From: Laguncularia racemosa
Taxonomy: Eukaryota; Streptophyta; Magnoliopsida; Myrtales; Combretaceae
Assembly (NCBI GenBank): GCA_037954665.1
Contig: JBBMOL010000228.1
Span: forward strand, 930,001-994,000
Direction: 5' to 3'
Length of the DNA stretch: 64,000 bases
A model generated the notes under the pieces. That model worked only from the letters and a program-made list of their open reading frames with translations, was not told where the DNA came from and ran no database searches. Below are positions 45,838-59,400 of this stretch, in pieces (the first letter of the stretch is position 1; every line of letters begins with the position of its first letter). The translations under genes were made by a program, and so were the position numbers.

Positions 45838-46568
45838 CGAAATGCAAGCTTTATCGATGAGAACTTTGAGAAGGGGTTAGATGATAGGGCCAAGGCAAGG
45901 ATAGTCAGAAATGAATGCGAAAGCAGGTTTGGTGACCTGGAGGATGACTGGTTATTTCTTTCTGTTTCCACTTCTTGGTGGAACGCGTGAATGACATGGG
46001 GGACTGGTGCTCCACAAGAGAGTTAAACGGGCAATTCATTCGGCTAACTTTGATCTACGGGTTAAACCAATTAATCGATAATGATCCATTAAAATTTATT
46101 AATCTTAATCCAACTTGTATAGATTGGTGGGTCCATTAAAGCATTTTAATAAGATAAATTGTTAAATACAATCTATTTAACTTATTTATGTAATTTAGTA
46201 GATTATATAAATTAACTCATAATCTACTACTAATAATTTTTTTTAATTTTTTATTTAAAATTATATAAAATATAAAGTTCATAACGGTCTTATATTATTT
46301 AGATAATAGCATAATGAATTGATTTGATATTTTATACTATAATATGAATATTATAATTGCAACAAATAGGTGGTGTGGTTATATATGAGTTATTAGGTTG
46401 TATAGTAGCAATTTTAGGAAGTATATGTTGGTGATATTAAGGTGTTATTAAGTTTAGACTAACGATTTAGAAATTCATGTGATATTTAGCATAAAAATGA
46501 TGTAGAGTAGGTCAAAATTATATAAAGTTAACTTTTGCTTAGATGTCATTTGATGTTGCTATTAGCTA
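45838..46568. other. Upstream region of the small gene, then AT-rich spacer
   Basis: Up to about 46020 this is probably promoter and 5' leader for the minus-strand gene. The rest is AT-rich without recognised features. Confidence 0.45.
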
Positions 46569-48971
46569 ATGGTAAAAATAGAGGATTTTGTAAGATTTGA
46601 GATTTTCACCCATGGGAATATCATGCACAATGAAGATGGAGTCTATTATGACGGGTGGCCTCTTAAGAAAATTAATGTGAGGATAAATGCATGGTATATA
46701 GAATTGTTGAACAAGATATGTGCAGTAATTGAAATTGATTCTATCTCCCATCAAGTGGAGGGGTTTCATAAGCAATCTACAATTTTTAACTCCAATTTTA
46801 TCCACCCACGATATTCTTTATTCTTTATCACCAATGATGATGATGTGTAGGCTCTTGTTTAATTTGCTCAAGAAGTAAATCGATTATTCATTCATGAGCT
46901 ATTTGTTAAATTACAAGGTAACTTTACCTTAACTTAAGGGAAAACTATACTTAATGAGACTATCATGCCTTTCCCCCACAAAAGGGTCAACAATGCATGA
47001 ATGTTGTGGCTACATTTGAACAAAATGATGATTTTCCTCAAGATTATACACAAGATATAGATATAGATTTATCTATTAAAGATGTTCTTAAGAGGGAGAT
47101 CGAAAAGGTTCACCATCATGTAAGTGTTGATTTAGAAGAAGAAGTAGTAGTGAATGAGAAGGATGCAACTAGTGGCCTCTACAAAAATATTAAGTTTGAT
47201 ACATTCGAGAATCCTTTGCCTCCAGTGTCTCAAAAAATTACCCTTGCAGACACACTATAGCTCCTAGCTCTCCCATGCTTGATCCCCTGGCCCTATCATT
47301 TAAGCATCCCATTCCATTCTTTAATAGGAGCGAAGATGGTGATGGCTTTTATAACATTTGAGGAGAATGCTATATCTTCAAATGATTTGAGATTTAGTGA
47401 TGAGTTGAAAAAAGGGATGTGATTTTCCAAAAAGTCCGATTTGAAATATGCTATAAAGTCACATCACATCAAGCATCACAATAATTATTGTGTTGATGAG
47501 TCATACATGGGGGTGTGGCATGTTGTGTGCATAGAGAGGGGTAAAGGGTGTAAATGGCGATTTTGTGCATGCAAAAAACGCATGAATATAGATTTTGTTA
47601 TTTTTGAAGGCTTACATACATGTATTAATCTTATCTTGAATCAAGACCATCCATAGTTAGACTTAAGCTTCATGTTGCGATGTTTCCTAGGTCAAGTTAG
47701 GAATGAATCTAATGTGAAGGTTTCTATGCTTAGAGAAAATATCTACAAAACATTTGGGTATTTAGTAATAAGGAGACAAATATAGATGGTAAAGGAGAGC
47801 AATCAAAGCTGTATACAGTGATTAGGATAAGTCATGCTTGAAACTTCCTAAACTATTGAATGCCATTCAAATGAGTAACCCATGTTCAACCGTAAAAGAA
47901 GGCAAAGTGATCTTTTGAAGAGTGTTTTGGACATTTGGTGCATGCGTCTAGGCATTTCAATATTATAGGTTGGTTATTAGCATTGATGGAACCTTTTTGT
48001 ATGGAAAATATGACCACAAATTGTTAATTACGTATAGCTTGGACATTGCTAACCAAGAATCATTTGCTTCTTGGTCATAGTTTTTGGTATTGTTGAAGGA
48101 ATGCATTGTTGGCTTTTGTCATGATCAACAAATGATATGTCTTATCTCAAACCGCTATGCAAGAATATTTGAGGCAATTAGGTATAAAAGTATAAAAGTA
48201 TCCCATTGAAAAAGCTTGTCACTGTAGTTGGTTTGTAGCCATAGGAGAAGAAGTATGAATTTTACATGGAAGAATTGAGAAAAAGAAATAAATTTGTACC
48301 CAACTACTTTGCAAGCATCTTTAAAGAGAAATGGATTTGAGCATATGACAAGGGGTTCGAATATGGGTTTATGACCATGAACTTTAGTAAGAACTACAAC
48401 ACTGTGTTAAAGCATGCAAGGTGCTTACTTGTGTTAGCTTTAGTTATGAAAATCTTTTATAATTGTATGGGGTATTTTGAAGAGTGGTGTAATAAAGCAA
48501 TTGAGGGGTTTAGTAAAGGGGAGGTGTACACCATGGGCTATTGAGAAAATATAGAAATGGGAGCAAGTTGCTAGTCACTATAAGGTAATCAACTTTGATA
48601 GAATAATTAGGGTCTTTCAAGTTATCACAAACTTAAAAAGGATAGGATATGGCATTAAAGGTGGAAACAATAACACGATGAATATAATGAGAGATGAGTG
48701 CAACTGCAACAAATGGTAGACTCATAAGATTCTTTGCTCACATGCTTTTGCTATTATGGCATATGTTCAAATAGATGACATACAATGTATGGCCAAGAGG
48801 TATTATAGGACACATAAGACCTTCTTTTATCATGTTAGCTTCCATCCTCTTGGAGACAAGAGTAGGTGGCTAGATGTTAGCTTCCATAATGAAATGGACC
48901 TTAGGGAGCCACCATCTAAGAATACATATGGTTTTTGTAAGAAAGAGAGCACAATAGAAGAACTTTCCTAG
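46569..48971 (+). pseudogene. MuDR-like (MULE) transposase, decayed
   Basis: Fragments in order on the plus strand: an N-terminal MULE domain (46569-46850), an acidic region (46997-47260), a zinc-binding type domain with HVVCIERGKGCKWRFCACKK and FEGLHTC (47441-47656), the transposase core with ISIDGTFLYGKYDHKLLI near 47975, then CLISNRYARIFEAI near 48140 where the second catalytic D reads N, and a SWIM zinc finger CNCNKW...KILCSHAFAIM near 48700. The C-terminal part is open to 48971. Many stops and shifts. It is related to, but not a copy of, the minus-strand MULE at 36084-37870. No terminal inverted repeats found. Confidence 0.8.
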
Positions 48972-51550
48972 AATAAAAGGAGATACAAGGTTTATGTTTA
49001 TTAATTACCTAAATAGTTACTAAGAATTCATGTGTAAGATATGTTTAGTAATTAAAAAAATCAAATTGTTTCGTTTGATCTTGCATGGTTCATATTATTA
49101 CATGCATCAATCATGTTTCATCACTTCAAACAATATTTCATTACATACATGACTATACTCTTCATTGTTTCTTATGCAGATGGACCCATGCCTGATAGAT
49201 AGATCACTTTTCATATTGTAGGATACTCATCGCTCCAAGGCTGTCCAAGTGAGATAGGCATATGATTGGTTTCCACTTTCACTAAATTGCATACTAATGG
49301 ATCACATTCTCCTTTCAATCTTTCTCTATCCTCAAGAGGACGATTGGTTGGTGTGTCATCGTCAAGAGGCCTCTCTTAAGACCAAATCAATCTTCTCCAT
49401 GATGCCCCCTTAGCATGCTATTAGCATATGATGTTTGACATGACATAGGTTGCCACTCATGTTCTTGCACAATATCAAGACACTTTCGACCAACAAACAC
49501 CCAAACAAGTATAGTACATTGGTCAATTTAATATTGCCAACTTGATGTGCTTGTTGTTTAGTAATATAACTTATTTTTTACTAATAGCAACTTGATACAC
49601 ATGGTATCCTGGATAAGCTTTGATAAGTTATAATTTTATATATTTTTATCCCATTTTTTTATTACACTTACATGTATACTTTTTATATTGCTCACTGAAA
49701 AAATATACAAAGTCATAAAATATGCACACAAATTATTTTACTACAAGAATTACATTAAAATGAGATCCAAGTGCACAATCCACATCAGGTCGTTTAGTAA
49801 TTCATTAACATGCTCCACATGTTCTCAATTGAAAGCAAGCAACTCCATATATTTCCAAGAGAAGTAGATTGGAAAAATCATGTCAGTGGGTGCCTATGAA
49901 GAAAATTGGAATATATATATCTATATATAAAGCCCATGTCAAAGAGATAATTTAATTTTCCTCAATCGAATTTAAGACATTAAAAAGTGGAAAGTCCCAA
50001 GAAGAACTCCACAGAAAAGGACGTTGCACAAGCCAATAAGACGTCCGCATGCCGAAGACATATTATAAATAGGACAAAAATTGGAAGAGACATTAAAAAA
50101 AAAAACAAAGAACGAACGGAATATATGCATATGTTTTCTTTGGCGGTGAAAAAAAAAAAAAAAAAAAAAAGAGGGGGGGTGGCAGAAGAACGAAGACGGA
50201 AAAAAGACGAGCGAGAAAGAAAAAGGAATAAGGAGAGGACGAGGAGGGACGGAGAGACACGGGACGTTGCATACAGAAGAGGGATGGAGAGACGAGCGGA
50301 GCCGCGCACAAACTCTGAATCGGAAATTTAATTGTTTCATCTTTTTTTGAGTAATTTCTTTACACATTATAAATTAGATATTTTAATTCTTTAATAGTTC
50401 TTTAATAGATTATTTTACGAATTATTTCTCTTTGTTAATGTATTTTCTTTTATGTGGAAAATTGATAAACCCTAATTAATAATTTATATTTGTTACTCTA
50501 TTATAATATAATTAGATATTTGGATTATTCTTATTATGAATCTTAATATTATAATTATGTATTTAGGGCTAAAAACATATGATTATGGAATATCTTATTG
50601 AATTAGAAAGAAATTAGGACTAATCAAGATTCTTATTTAATTAAGTTAATTTAATTGGAAGATTTATTATTTATAATTGAATTGAATTTGCAATTAGGAC
50701 ATAATGCAATTTTTTATTAATTTTTTATTAAAAGAATTTATGAGAAATTAATTTATGACATTAATCAATTGTAATTCGGAAGAAGAGTAATTGTAAATTT
50801 GAATCTATGTTAATTTGACTAGAGAAATCTAAGAAATTTAATTGGTTGATTAATAATTTAATAATTCAAAAAATTATTTAAATTATTATATCAAAAAGGA
50901 CTTTAAGACTCAAAAGGGAAATAAAAGACTTTAACAAATTCACAAGAATAGTCAAGCAGCTAAATATAATTATAATTTAGTTATAATACGATTAATATAT
51001 TAGGTGGATTCGATTCTCCTACCTCCTTATTGATTTAATCAAGAAAAATTTATTTTAATGATAGTTTCAATTTCATTATTAGTTTTAGTTAGCATTAGTA
51101 TATTCTTTTCTTTTATTTTAGTAATTTTTTGTGTGCTTAGATAATAATAAAATTGATATTAGTTTGGTAATTGATTTAATCCTTGTGAGAATGACAACCT
51201 TACTCTTTTTATATTACTTAATCGATCTTGTATACTTGCTAATACCTGCATTTATAATCAACCTAGTATACTTGTCGTTGCCGAGGATTGAAATTAATAT
51301 TAAATCACTTTGATTATGTTATTGTCTAAGGAAAAAAAAATCTTTTCATTATTTTATTTGTTTTCTTGCTTTAATTTTAGTCATAGTTATTTTAGTTTCT
51401 TTTTATTTTTAGTTTACTATGTTTGTTTCTATTTTCTCATGGAGGTGGTTGATGCAAAGAACCAAAAGCTTTGAACTTATGCCGTTTGATTTAGAGATAG
51501 AGTGTACTTTTCATTGGTTATTAAGAGAGAATAAAAATCAAGTAGACTTT
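48972..51550. other. Intergenic region with AT-rich sequence and one GC-richer patch
   Basis: No gene supported. 50091-50300 is a purine-rich, CpG-containing patch including an A-run (50150-50170). Near 51271-51290 there is a primer-site-like remnant. The rest is AT-rich. Open frames here lack protein motifs. Confidence 0.5.
51271..51290 (+). other. Possible LTR end and primer-site remnant (Athila/Tat type)
   Basis: CGTTGCCGAGGATTG resembles the 3' half of the tRNA-Asp primer site. The 140 bp before it (ATCCTTGTGAGAATGACAACC...) resemble an Athila/Tat LTR end, as at 14600. The rest of the element is not recognisable. Confidence 0.3.
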
Positions 51551-53589
51551 TCATTGGTTATTAAAAGAGAATCTTTCAATCATGAATTGTTTACAAGGAT
51601 CTAAATGTAGCATTTTTGGTATGGATGAATGTCCCATCCTATTATGTAACAAAGAAAACAAGTTTGAATTGTTTGAAAGAAAAGAATTAACTATAGAACT
51701 AGAATGAAGAAATTTTGATTTAGAAGAAATAGAATTCCTAATGGCTTTTGAATCTAAAATGTACAATCCGTGAGAAGCTTTGGCTTGTGCTACAACTTGC
51801 TTACTACAATGGTCTTGAAAATTCAATGACGAAGAATCAATGGTTGCAACAAGATTATTATCTGCTAATGCATGATGTGTAGATAATAAATTGTGTTTGA
51901 ATTTAGGAACAAATAGTACATTATGAAGTACTAAAGATGAATTGAGAACAATTGTTGGGTAGTTTTATGGAGAGTAGGTTCGGTAGGTTTTGTGTGTTGA
52001 ATAAAATGATTTGGAAAGGTATCATATGATCGATGGCACCTATATCAACTACTCATGAATTCATATCATTATTCAAAGCTTTAAAAGAAGAAAATAAAGC
52101 TGAAGTACCTACATAGTTCATAGAAGCATTGACTTATGCAACATTAATAAATTGCTTTTCTTTCATCATCTTCATCATTTCTTGGCAAAATGATTGGATA
52201 ATCTTAGAGTTTGTCAAATTTGATCCAAACACTTTCCAAGGAAACTCCAACTTTCATCAGATGATATATCTAGAGGAATAGATCCATCAGTGATGCACAT
52301 AGCAGCCAATTTACTATAATTTCTTCCAACCTTTTTACCATTATACCAATCAAGATAGCCTATCAATTGGAAACAAGATTCAATGGTATGGTCTTCCCCT
52401 TTACAATGTTTACACATAATCTTTTCATTGTTAAGTCCTCTTCCTCTTCATCTGTCAAAATTTTCTTTAACTAGTTCTATCTTCTTAGAATTAAAGGTAG
52501 CAACATCAACTTCATGCAAACTAGTAATAGTCAATTACTTCTGCTTTTCTACTTGTTGAACAAGATAATAAGCCTTGTTAACTGTAGGAACAGGATCCAT
52601 TGATAGAATTTTGTTCCTAACAATTTCATATCCCTTGTTAAGATGTATTAGGAATTGAATGAGTTTGCTTCGCGATTCAAAATCATTTACTCTTTCTTTT
52701 AGTTGACATGTGCAATGTTCCATTCACCTACATTCACTAATAAGAAAATGATTCAAAACTTGCAATTCATCCCAATAGTGTTTCAACTTATTACAGTAAA
52801 CACTTATTGTCCGATTCACTTGCTTCTGATTACAGCAAACCATTTCCTTATCCAAATTGTTTACTAACTTTAGTCTATAATTCATAAGCTGATTACATAT
52901 AGAGGTAGCTTTGCAAATACTTTGGCATCACAGAGTTCAAGATCCTACAACAGACCATGTAGTCACACTTGACCCATCTTATTAAGTTTATTAAATCTTC
53001 ATTTGGCTTTGGAATACTACCATCAATAAACCCAACTTAAGCTTCACGCCTAATCTTATCTTGACTCATTTGCTCCAAGCTAAGAAGTTCATGCCATTAA
53101 AGACAATATTTCCTATTACCATGCTCAAATTATCGGGGCTTAAAATGTATAACGGATAAAAAATAGTCTAATCAAATTGTCGCTCATTCATCATTCTCAT
53201 ATGGTTATTCATATTTGAGGAGAAAGACTAACTAATCACAAGATACTAAGTCTTTTATCAACCACACCCTGATACCATGTGAAAAGAAGTATTACAGAAT
53301 CATGAACTCAAGTTCAAGAAACATAATAGGAAACAAGAAAGTTTTTGTAAATTTCTTTAATGTCAAGATCAAGTTCGTAACAAAATAAGTGTTGTATCTT
53401 TTCAATTAACTAACTAATGTAACTAGACTTTCTATTTATACTACTTTGTGCTATTATATATGAATGACATGTTGCCTTATCTAATGATTACATGTGGACT
53501 AATTACATACAAACACGTGGCCTATAAGTATACATTTATAAGCATATACACAACTTCACATCTTTGAATTTTTCCTATTTCCAATTACA
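51551..53589 (-). mobile_element. Ty1/copia element fragment, 5' part
   Basis: Read on the minus strand: a candidate 5' LTR (53278-53589, TGT...ACA, with a TATAAATAG box), a primer site TGGTATCAGGG (53267-53277), and gag with the WVKCDYMVCCRILN-type block near 52950 and a UBN2-like segment (52723-52535). A CCHC zinc knuckle (CKHCKGEDHTIESC) lies near 52400, a decayed protease (WVVDIGAIDHM) near 52045, and the pre-integrase domain (LLHNRMGHSS) near 51640. It stops at about 51551 before the integrase core; RT, RNase H and a 3' LTR are absent. Many stops. Truncated and inactive. Confidence 0.75.
53278..53589 (-). repeat. Candidate 5' LTR of the copia fragment
   Basis: 312 bp bounded by TGT and ACA and adjoining the primer site without a gap. 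With no partner LTR the outer boundary is a guess. Confidence 0.5.
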
Positions 53590-56228
53590 ATATTCCACTT
53601 GGGAAACGTTGCACGCACAACAATTCTTAAGATTAACATAAAACTTATTCTATTATCGCAAAGAAGTGAGATTCCAATAGGTCTATGAAGAAAAGGTCAT
53701 TCACTTTCAAATGATAAGAGTTCCGCTCTTAAGATTCCCAATGGGATATAATTGGATTAAAGGGTGGATGATTTGAAATCAATACTCAAGTAAGATATCT
53801 TGTGGCAAGGATTTAAGAATAATCCTTCCCTATGTGCTAACTGTTCCTCTCAAATTCCACAATTTAAATCAACCCTAGATAAACACCCTTCAGGCTTTTT
53901 TTGGAGACATAGAACACTACAATGCTAAGAATTTATGAAAAAAGCATAGACTTTTGTGTTTTGAGAGGCATGCAATAAGATATAAGAATTGTCACTTTGT
54001 TAGGAAAAATTAATCAAGAACATGACTTGGATGTAAAAGAGTGATCTATGACATGAATATAGAGATTAAAATTATAAGATTTAAAGATTTAGCATAAAAA
54101 AAAATGAGTTATAAAATGGCACAATCAACCATAGGCCAATCAACAACAAGCCCTAATCAACCACCTATACCCCAAGGTTCACCGAGTGAGGTAAAAAGAG
54201 ACTTGAGATGAATTTAATAAAAGTTAAAATAAGTAATTGGGGTTAAGAATCAAGTAACAGACTTAGGAATTGTGATCTAAATGTATAAGATATTGATTCA
54301 TGGTTTGTTATGTGATTGAGAAATTTATTTAGATTATTATTGAGATTGTAAGTAGAATCTATGTATATAAACTATTGGCTAAGTGTGCTAGTTGTGGAAA
54401 TAAATGGATAAGATGAATTGACTATTAAATATATGGTTTTTTTTTCCTTGTCATTGTCAAAAATTTCTTTTCATATAACTTGGACTAACTTAGACCTACT
54501 TTATAAAATGGAGTCATGGATTCACTCCACATTTTAAGATTAACTCTTGAACCTATGTCACATTTTCAAAATTGATTCTTGGAATTTTTCCATATTTTCA
54601 AAACTGACTCATGGGATTTCTTGATAGAGCAATTTGGGCTTACACACCCTCCCCCCCCCCCCCCCCAAGGCCTATTTCAGCCCACTTAGACTCTCATTGG
54701 AGCTCCACTTATTTATGCTGACCTCTTTCAACTCAAAATTGCATAATCCAGCTATAAGTCTAAAGTTCTCGACCACCTCTAAATCGAATCTCTATGCCTA
54801 TCCTCATAATGGATGAACGTGAGAGAATGATACAGATAAGAAAAGAGGTTGGTCAAAAATATGCCTTTGCCATATTAAGAGAAGATCTTGAGAATTAATA
54901 TACTTTCCAAATTAGGATCATCTACAACACCTATAAATAGATGATAATGACAACTAGGTAAGAGACTTTCAAACTTCTAAATCTCGATACTCATATATCG
55001 CTTTTATTCTTCTCTTATCCTGAATTAAGCATCTAAGTGGCTATGCTGGAACAAACTTTGGCATCCCCATAGCTTGATTTGTTTCCTCTTTGTAGGTAAT
55101 TTAACTACCTTTCAAAAACTCAACATAACAAGATCAATATGAGCCACATTTTTAAAATTGACTCTTGGGAGTACGCACATGGATTCACATGATCAAAATT
55201 AAATCTTAGGAGTGCATACATGGGTTTACATTTTCAAAACCAACTTTTAGGAGCATATAAGGGTCCACCATTTTTAAATAACTCTTAGGGTCCAATTTCA
55301 TGATTATTTTGTGATGATATATGTTACATAGTATTGATGGGATGCATTGGATGTGTTGTATTGCTACATTTAGAGCACTTAAGTCATGTTGCTCTACCAT
55401 TGGGAGAGACAAGGTGCAGCAAGTTCTGTGGGCTCCAAAAGGAAAAGATCTTACAAGTGGATATTGAAGGTGTGCTCTATTGTAGGGCTATACTGGTAGG
55501 GCTTGCCTTCATTTCATCATACCACTAATGTTCTACTTTAAGTGTAAGTAGAGGGGACACTAAAATGTCAAAATGCGAAGATAACATGAACTAGAGACTA
55601 ACCCAACCCAAGTAAATAGATAGAATGGTGGAGGATAAAAGCTAAAGAATTAGGCTAGAGTAGTCACGATGTGCCAACCAGACATTCTAACATACACATT
55701 ATGGTAGGTACACTACTAATCCTTTCTCATAATGCTTATATGCTTTTCAATACTACTGTGTCCCATTCAATTATATTTGAATCTTATGCATATGCTTACC
55801 ATGCGTGTATTATGTTGTTTGATATATGCGAATTGATGGTGAGTACACCAACAGTGAGAGGGTGTTGATTAGGTTTAGTATTTAGGGACTCTAGTATAGA
55901 GGTTGCTATAAAGAAAAATTATTACTGATCTTTTAGTGTTAAAGAAAATTGAATTTAATGCAATCCTTGAAAGGTATTGGCTTTTAAAGTTCTTCATCAT
56001 CATAGACTACTAATATAGCAAAATAGCTCATTATCCCCTTTTATTTATGGTGGCTTTCTCTTGCCAAGTGGGAGTTTACTAGTTTCACCAATTCATTCCG
56101 ATATTATGCAATTAATCTTTGTTATGGGCAACATTTTTTACATTAATAATACTAATGATTGGATTACCATTAAACATACTAATAGAACCTTATGTTTTTA
56201 TTCATTGAATGAAACAGATACCTGACCA
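53590..56228. other. Intergenic region
   Basis: No gene or element recognised. A C-run of 16 lies at 54651-54666. The short open frames show no motifs. Confidence 0.5.
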
Positions 56229-56417
56229 TGTAGGAAGAGATTCAATTGTGAAAGGCAAAAGTAATTACTTTCATTGAGAGGTTGTAAATATATATACAAG
56301 TATACAAGCGAAGAATTAGGAAACAGAATAACATAATATATGCAAAACCTATCTCTACTAGGAAAGAATCACGAATAGAAATAAAGGTTATTTATAAGCC
56401 TATTTACACTCCTAACA
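56229..56417 (-). repeat. 3' LTR of the full-length copia element
   Basis: 189 bp. Lacks a roughly 43-bp segment that is present in tandem in the 5' LTR. Confidence 0.9.
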
Positions 56418-56424
56418 CCCCCCT
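56418..56424 (-). other. Polypurine tract of the copia element
   Basis: GAGGGGG on the minus strand, directly before the 3' LTR. It overlaps the end of the pol stop codon. Confidence 0.7.
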
Positions 56425-59400
56425 CAAACTTTAGGTGTTGGAAGCTTCAATAGTTGAAGTTTGTCACATAAGTAGCTAAAGCGATGAGCGGAGTGGGCTT
56501 TAGTCAATAAATCAGCCAACTGGTCATGGCTACTGAGATACGAAAGAGCAATATTGCCAAGCTGATAGTGATGGCGAGCAAGATGACAATCCAACTCAAT
56601 ATGTTTAGTTCACTCATGAAAGGCATCATTATGGGTAATCTAGATTGCACTCTTACTATCACAGTGAATAGAGGTAGGAGTAAAGAAGGAAATGCCAAAG
56701 TCTATAAGAAGTTGTTGAAGCCAAAGAACTTTGGCAGTTGTATCCACGAGTGTACGATACTTCAATTCAGCACTAGAGCGAGAAATAGTGTCCTACTTTT
56801 TGCTTTTCTAGGAAATTAAAGAGTTCCCTAGAAAAACCAAGTATCCAATAGTAAAATGCCTATCAGTTACATCACCAACCCAATCGACATCTGAATAGGC
56901 AATAAGAGTGGGAAGTGATGAAGATGACAAAATAATAATCCACGATCTAAAGTACCACATAAATAGCAAATAATACGTAAGATAGCTGCATAATGGATGG
57001 AATGGGGCATAACCATGAACTGAGATACCACATGAATCGCATGAGCAATATCTGGGTGAGTAATGGTGAGGTAAGTAAGCATGCCCACTAATTGATGATA
57101 AAGAGTTGAAGTGGAGAGGAACTCACCATCTGTTATTCGTAGTTTGGTGTTGATGACAAGAGGAGTGTCACAGACTTTATCATCGCTAAAGTGAGGAAGG
57201 CGAAGAATTTTTGAGGCATACTTCATTCGAGAGATAAAATATCCACTAGAACTTCGACTAACCTCAACACCAAGGAAGTAGCTTAGTTAACCTATATCCA
57301 TCATTTCAAATGCTTAAGCCAAGTACTGCTTAACTTTGGAGATGCCTTGAATATCACTTCCTGTCAAAATCATATCATCCACATAAAGCAATATAAACAC
57401 ATCACCATGTGTAGTACGATAGATAAAGAGGGCATAATCATTAAGACTTTGCTAGAAACCAAACTGAAGGATAGTAGAATGAAATTTGTCATACTAAGCA
57501 CAAGGAGCTTGTTTAAGACCATATAGTGCCTTTTTGAGACAATACACTTGCCCTAATTGAACCTCAAGTCCCTATAGAGGCTCCATATACACCTCCTCTT
57601 TAAGATCACCATTGAGGAAAGCATTCTTGACATCCATTTGATGAAGATCCCAGTTTCGTAGAGTAGTAAGAGTAAGAAGAACTCTAACAGCAATCATGCA
57701 AGCAACAGGGGCAAAAGTCTCATCATAATCAAAACCATGTTCCTGAGTAAAACCTCTGGCTACTAAATGAGCTTTGTAATGCTCTATGGATCCATCAACA
57801 CGAGTCTTGACCTTGTATACCTACCTGCATCCAACAATTGACTTCCCTAGAGACAAAGAGGTGAGTTCCTAAGTAGCAGTTTTATGTAAGGAAAATAATT
57901 CTAATTGCATAGCCTTGACCCAATGAGGATGCACACATGCCTCCTTATAGGTTTGTGGTTCATGCACGTCCAAAGAAGAAATTGCATGGCAATCATAATT
58001 TGATAAATAGGGGGGTAGGGCTCGAGTGCGAGAGGGATACCTAGGTGAGGACGGTAGGGCCAAGGGATGCTCCACAAGAAAAGGCACTAGTTCGGCCAAG
58101 TGTGGATCAGCGGTAGCATGTAGTGATGGGGTGTCGATCTTAGTGGGGGAAGTAGGTGAGGGGAATTGAGAGTAATATTTGGCAAAAGGATCAACGTATG
58201 TAAGTGGGGTAGATGTGGAATTTTTTAGTAATAACACGTAAGGTGTATTTTCCCAAAAAATGACATCTTAACTAACCTTTATGCGGTTGGCTTGAGGATC
58301 CCAACAATGATACCTTTTGTGTTCTATCCCATGCCCTACAAAGATACATAACTAAAACCTAAGCAAGAGTTTTGAAGGACGTTCTAACTGTGGTAGTAGG
58401 ACAAAGCAAGTTGACCCAAACTTTCTAAGATGAGTATAGTTGGAAGGAGCACCATAGATGAGTTCATAGGGTGTTTGGCCATTTAGAAGTGGTGTAGGTG
58501 TGCAATTGATGAGATACACAATTGTAAGAGCAGCTTCCCCCCAAAAGTGAGATGATAGTTTTGATGTGAGGAGACGTGTGCGAACTATTTCAATTATATG
58601 TCAGTGTTTTCATTCAGAGACGCTATTTTGCTAAGGTGTATGAGGACATGATAACCGTGGTAAAGTGCCATGCAAAGAAAGTAGATCAAGAAAGCGTTCG
58701 GAGCGATATTCCTTACCCGAATTCGATCAAAAAACTTTAGTGCGAGTTTGAAATTGTGTGTATATCATGGTAGTGAATTTGAGATATGCATCATAAACAT
58801 CAAATTTTTGGCGTAAAATAAACAACCAACGGAATCAAGAATAATCATCAATAAACAAGACATAATATTTAGATCCACTTAGAGAAGGTTCATAAGAGGT
58901 CCAAGCATCACTATGGATTAAATCGAAAAGTGCTTTACTTTGTGAATTACTCAAAGGAAAAGGAATAGAATGTTGTTTTCCTAAAATACAATTTTGACAA
59001 GAAAATTTTGAAGTTGGAGAAATAGAGCCTAAACTACTATTACTAGCTAAAGTCTTTATTCTTGATATGGAGGGGTGTCCTAAGTGATCATGCTAGAGAG
59101 AAAGAGAGACAAAGGCGGCAAGTTGAGGTGAACTAATGGGAACATGGAGATAATTAAGGCGATAGAGACGACCAAACCCACGCCCTTTCCCACATAGCAT
59201 CCATGTCCGTAAGTCCTGTATATAACAAGTATTTTGGTTAAAATAAACACGCATATCTTGATCACAAAGCTAGGAAATTGATATCAAATTCATAGTTAAT
59301 TGAGGCACATAAAGAACATGTGGTAATGTCAATTTAGGTGATTGAATTGTACCAATTTGCTTGGTGACAAGAGAGGAATTATCTGCAGTGTAAATAGTAG

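Noticed and set aside
45601..45990. 129-codon plus-strand frame opposite the small gene
   Set aside because: Antisense to the cysteine-cluster protein; no recognisable motif.
49972..50367. Overlapping frames on both strands
   Set aside because: Homopolymer and purine-rich composition; serine- and phenylalanine-rich translation without motifs.
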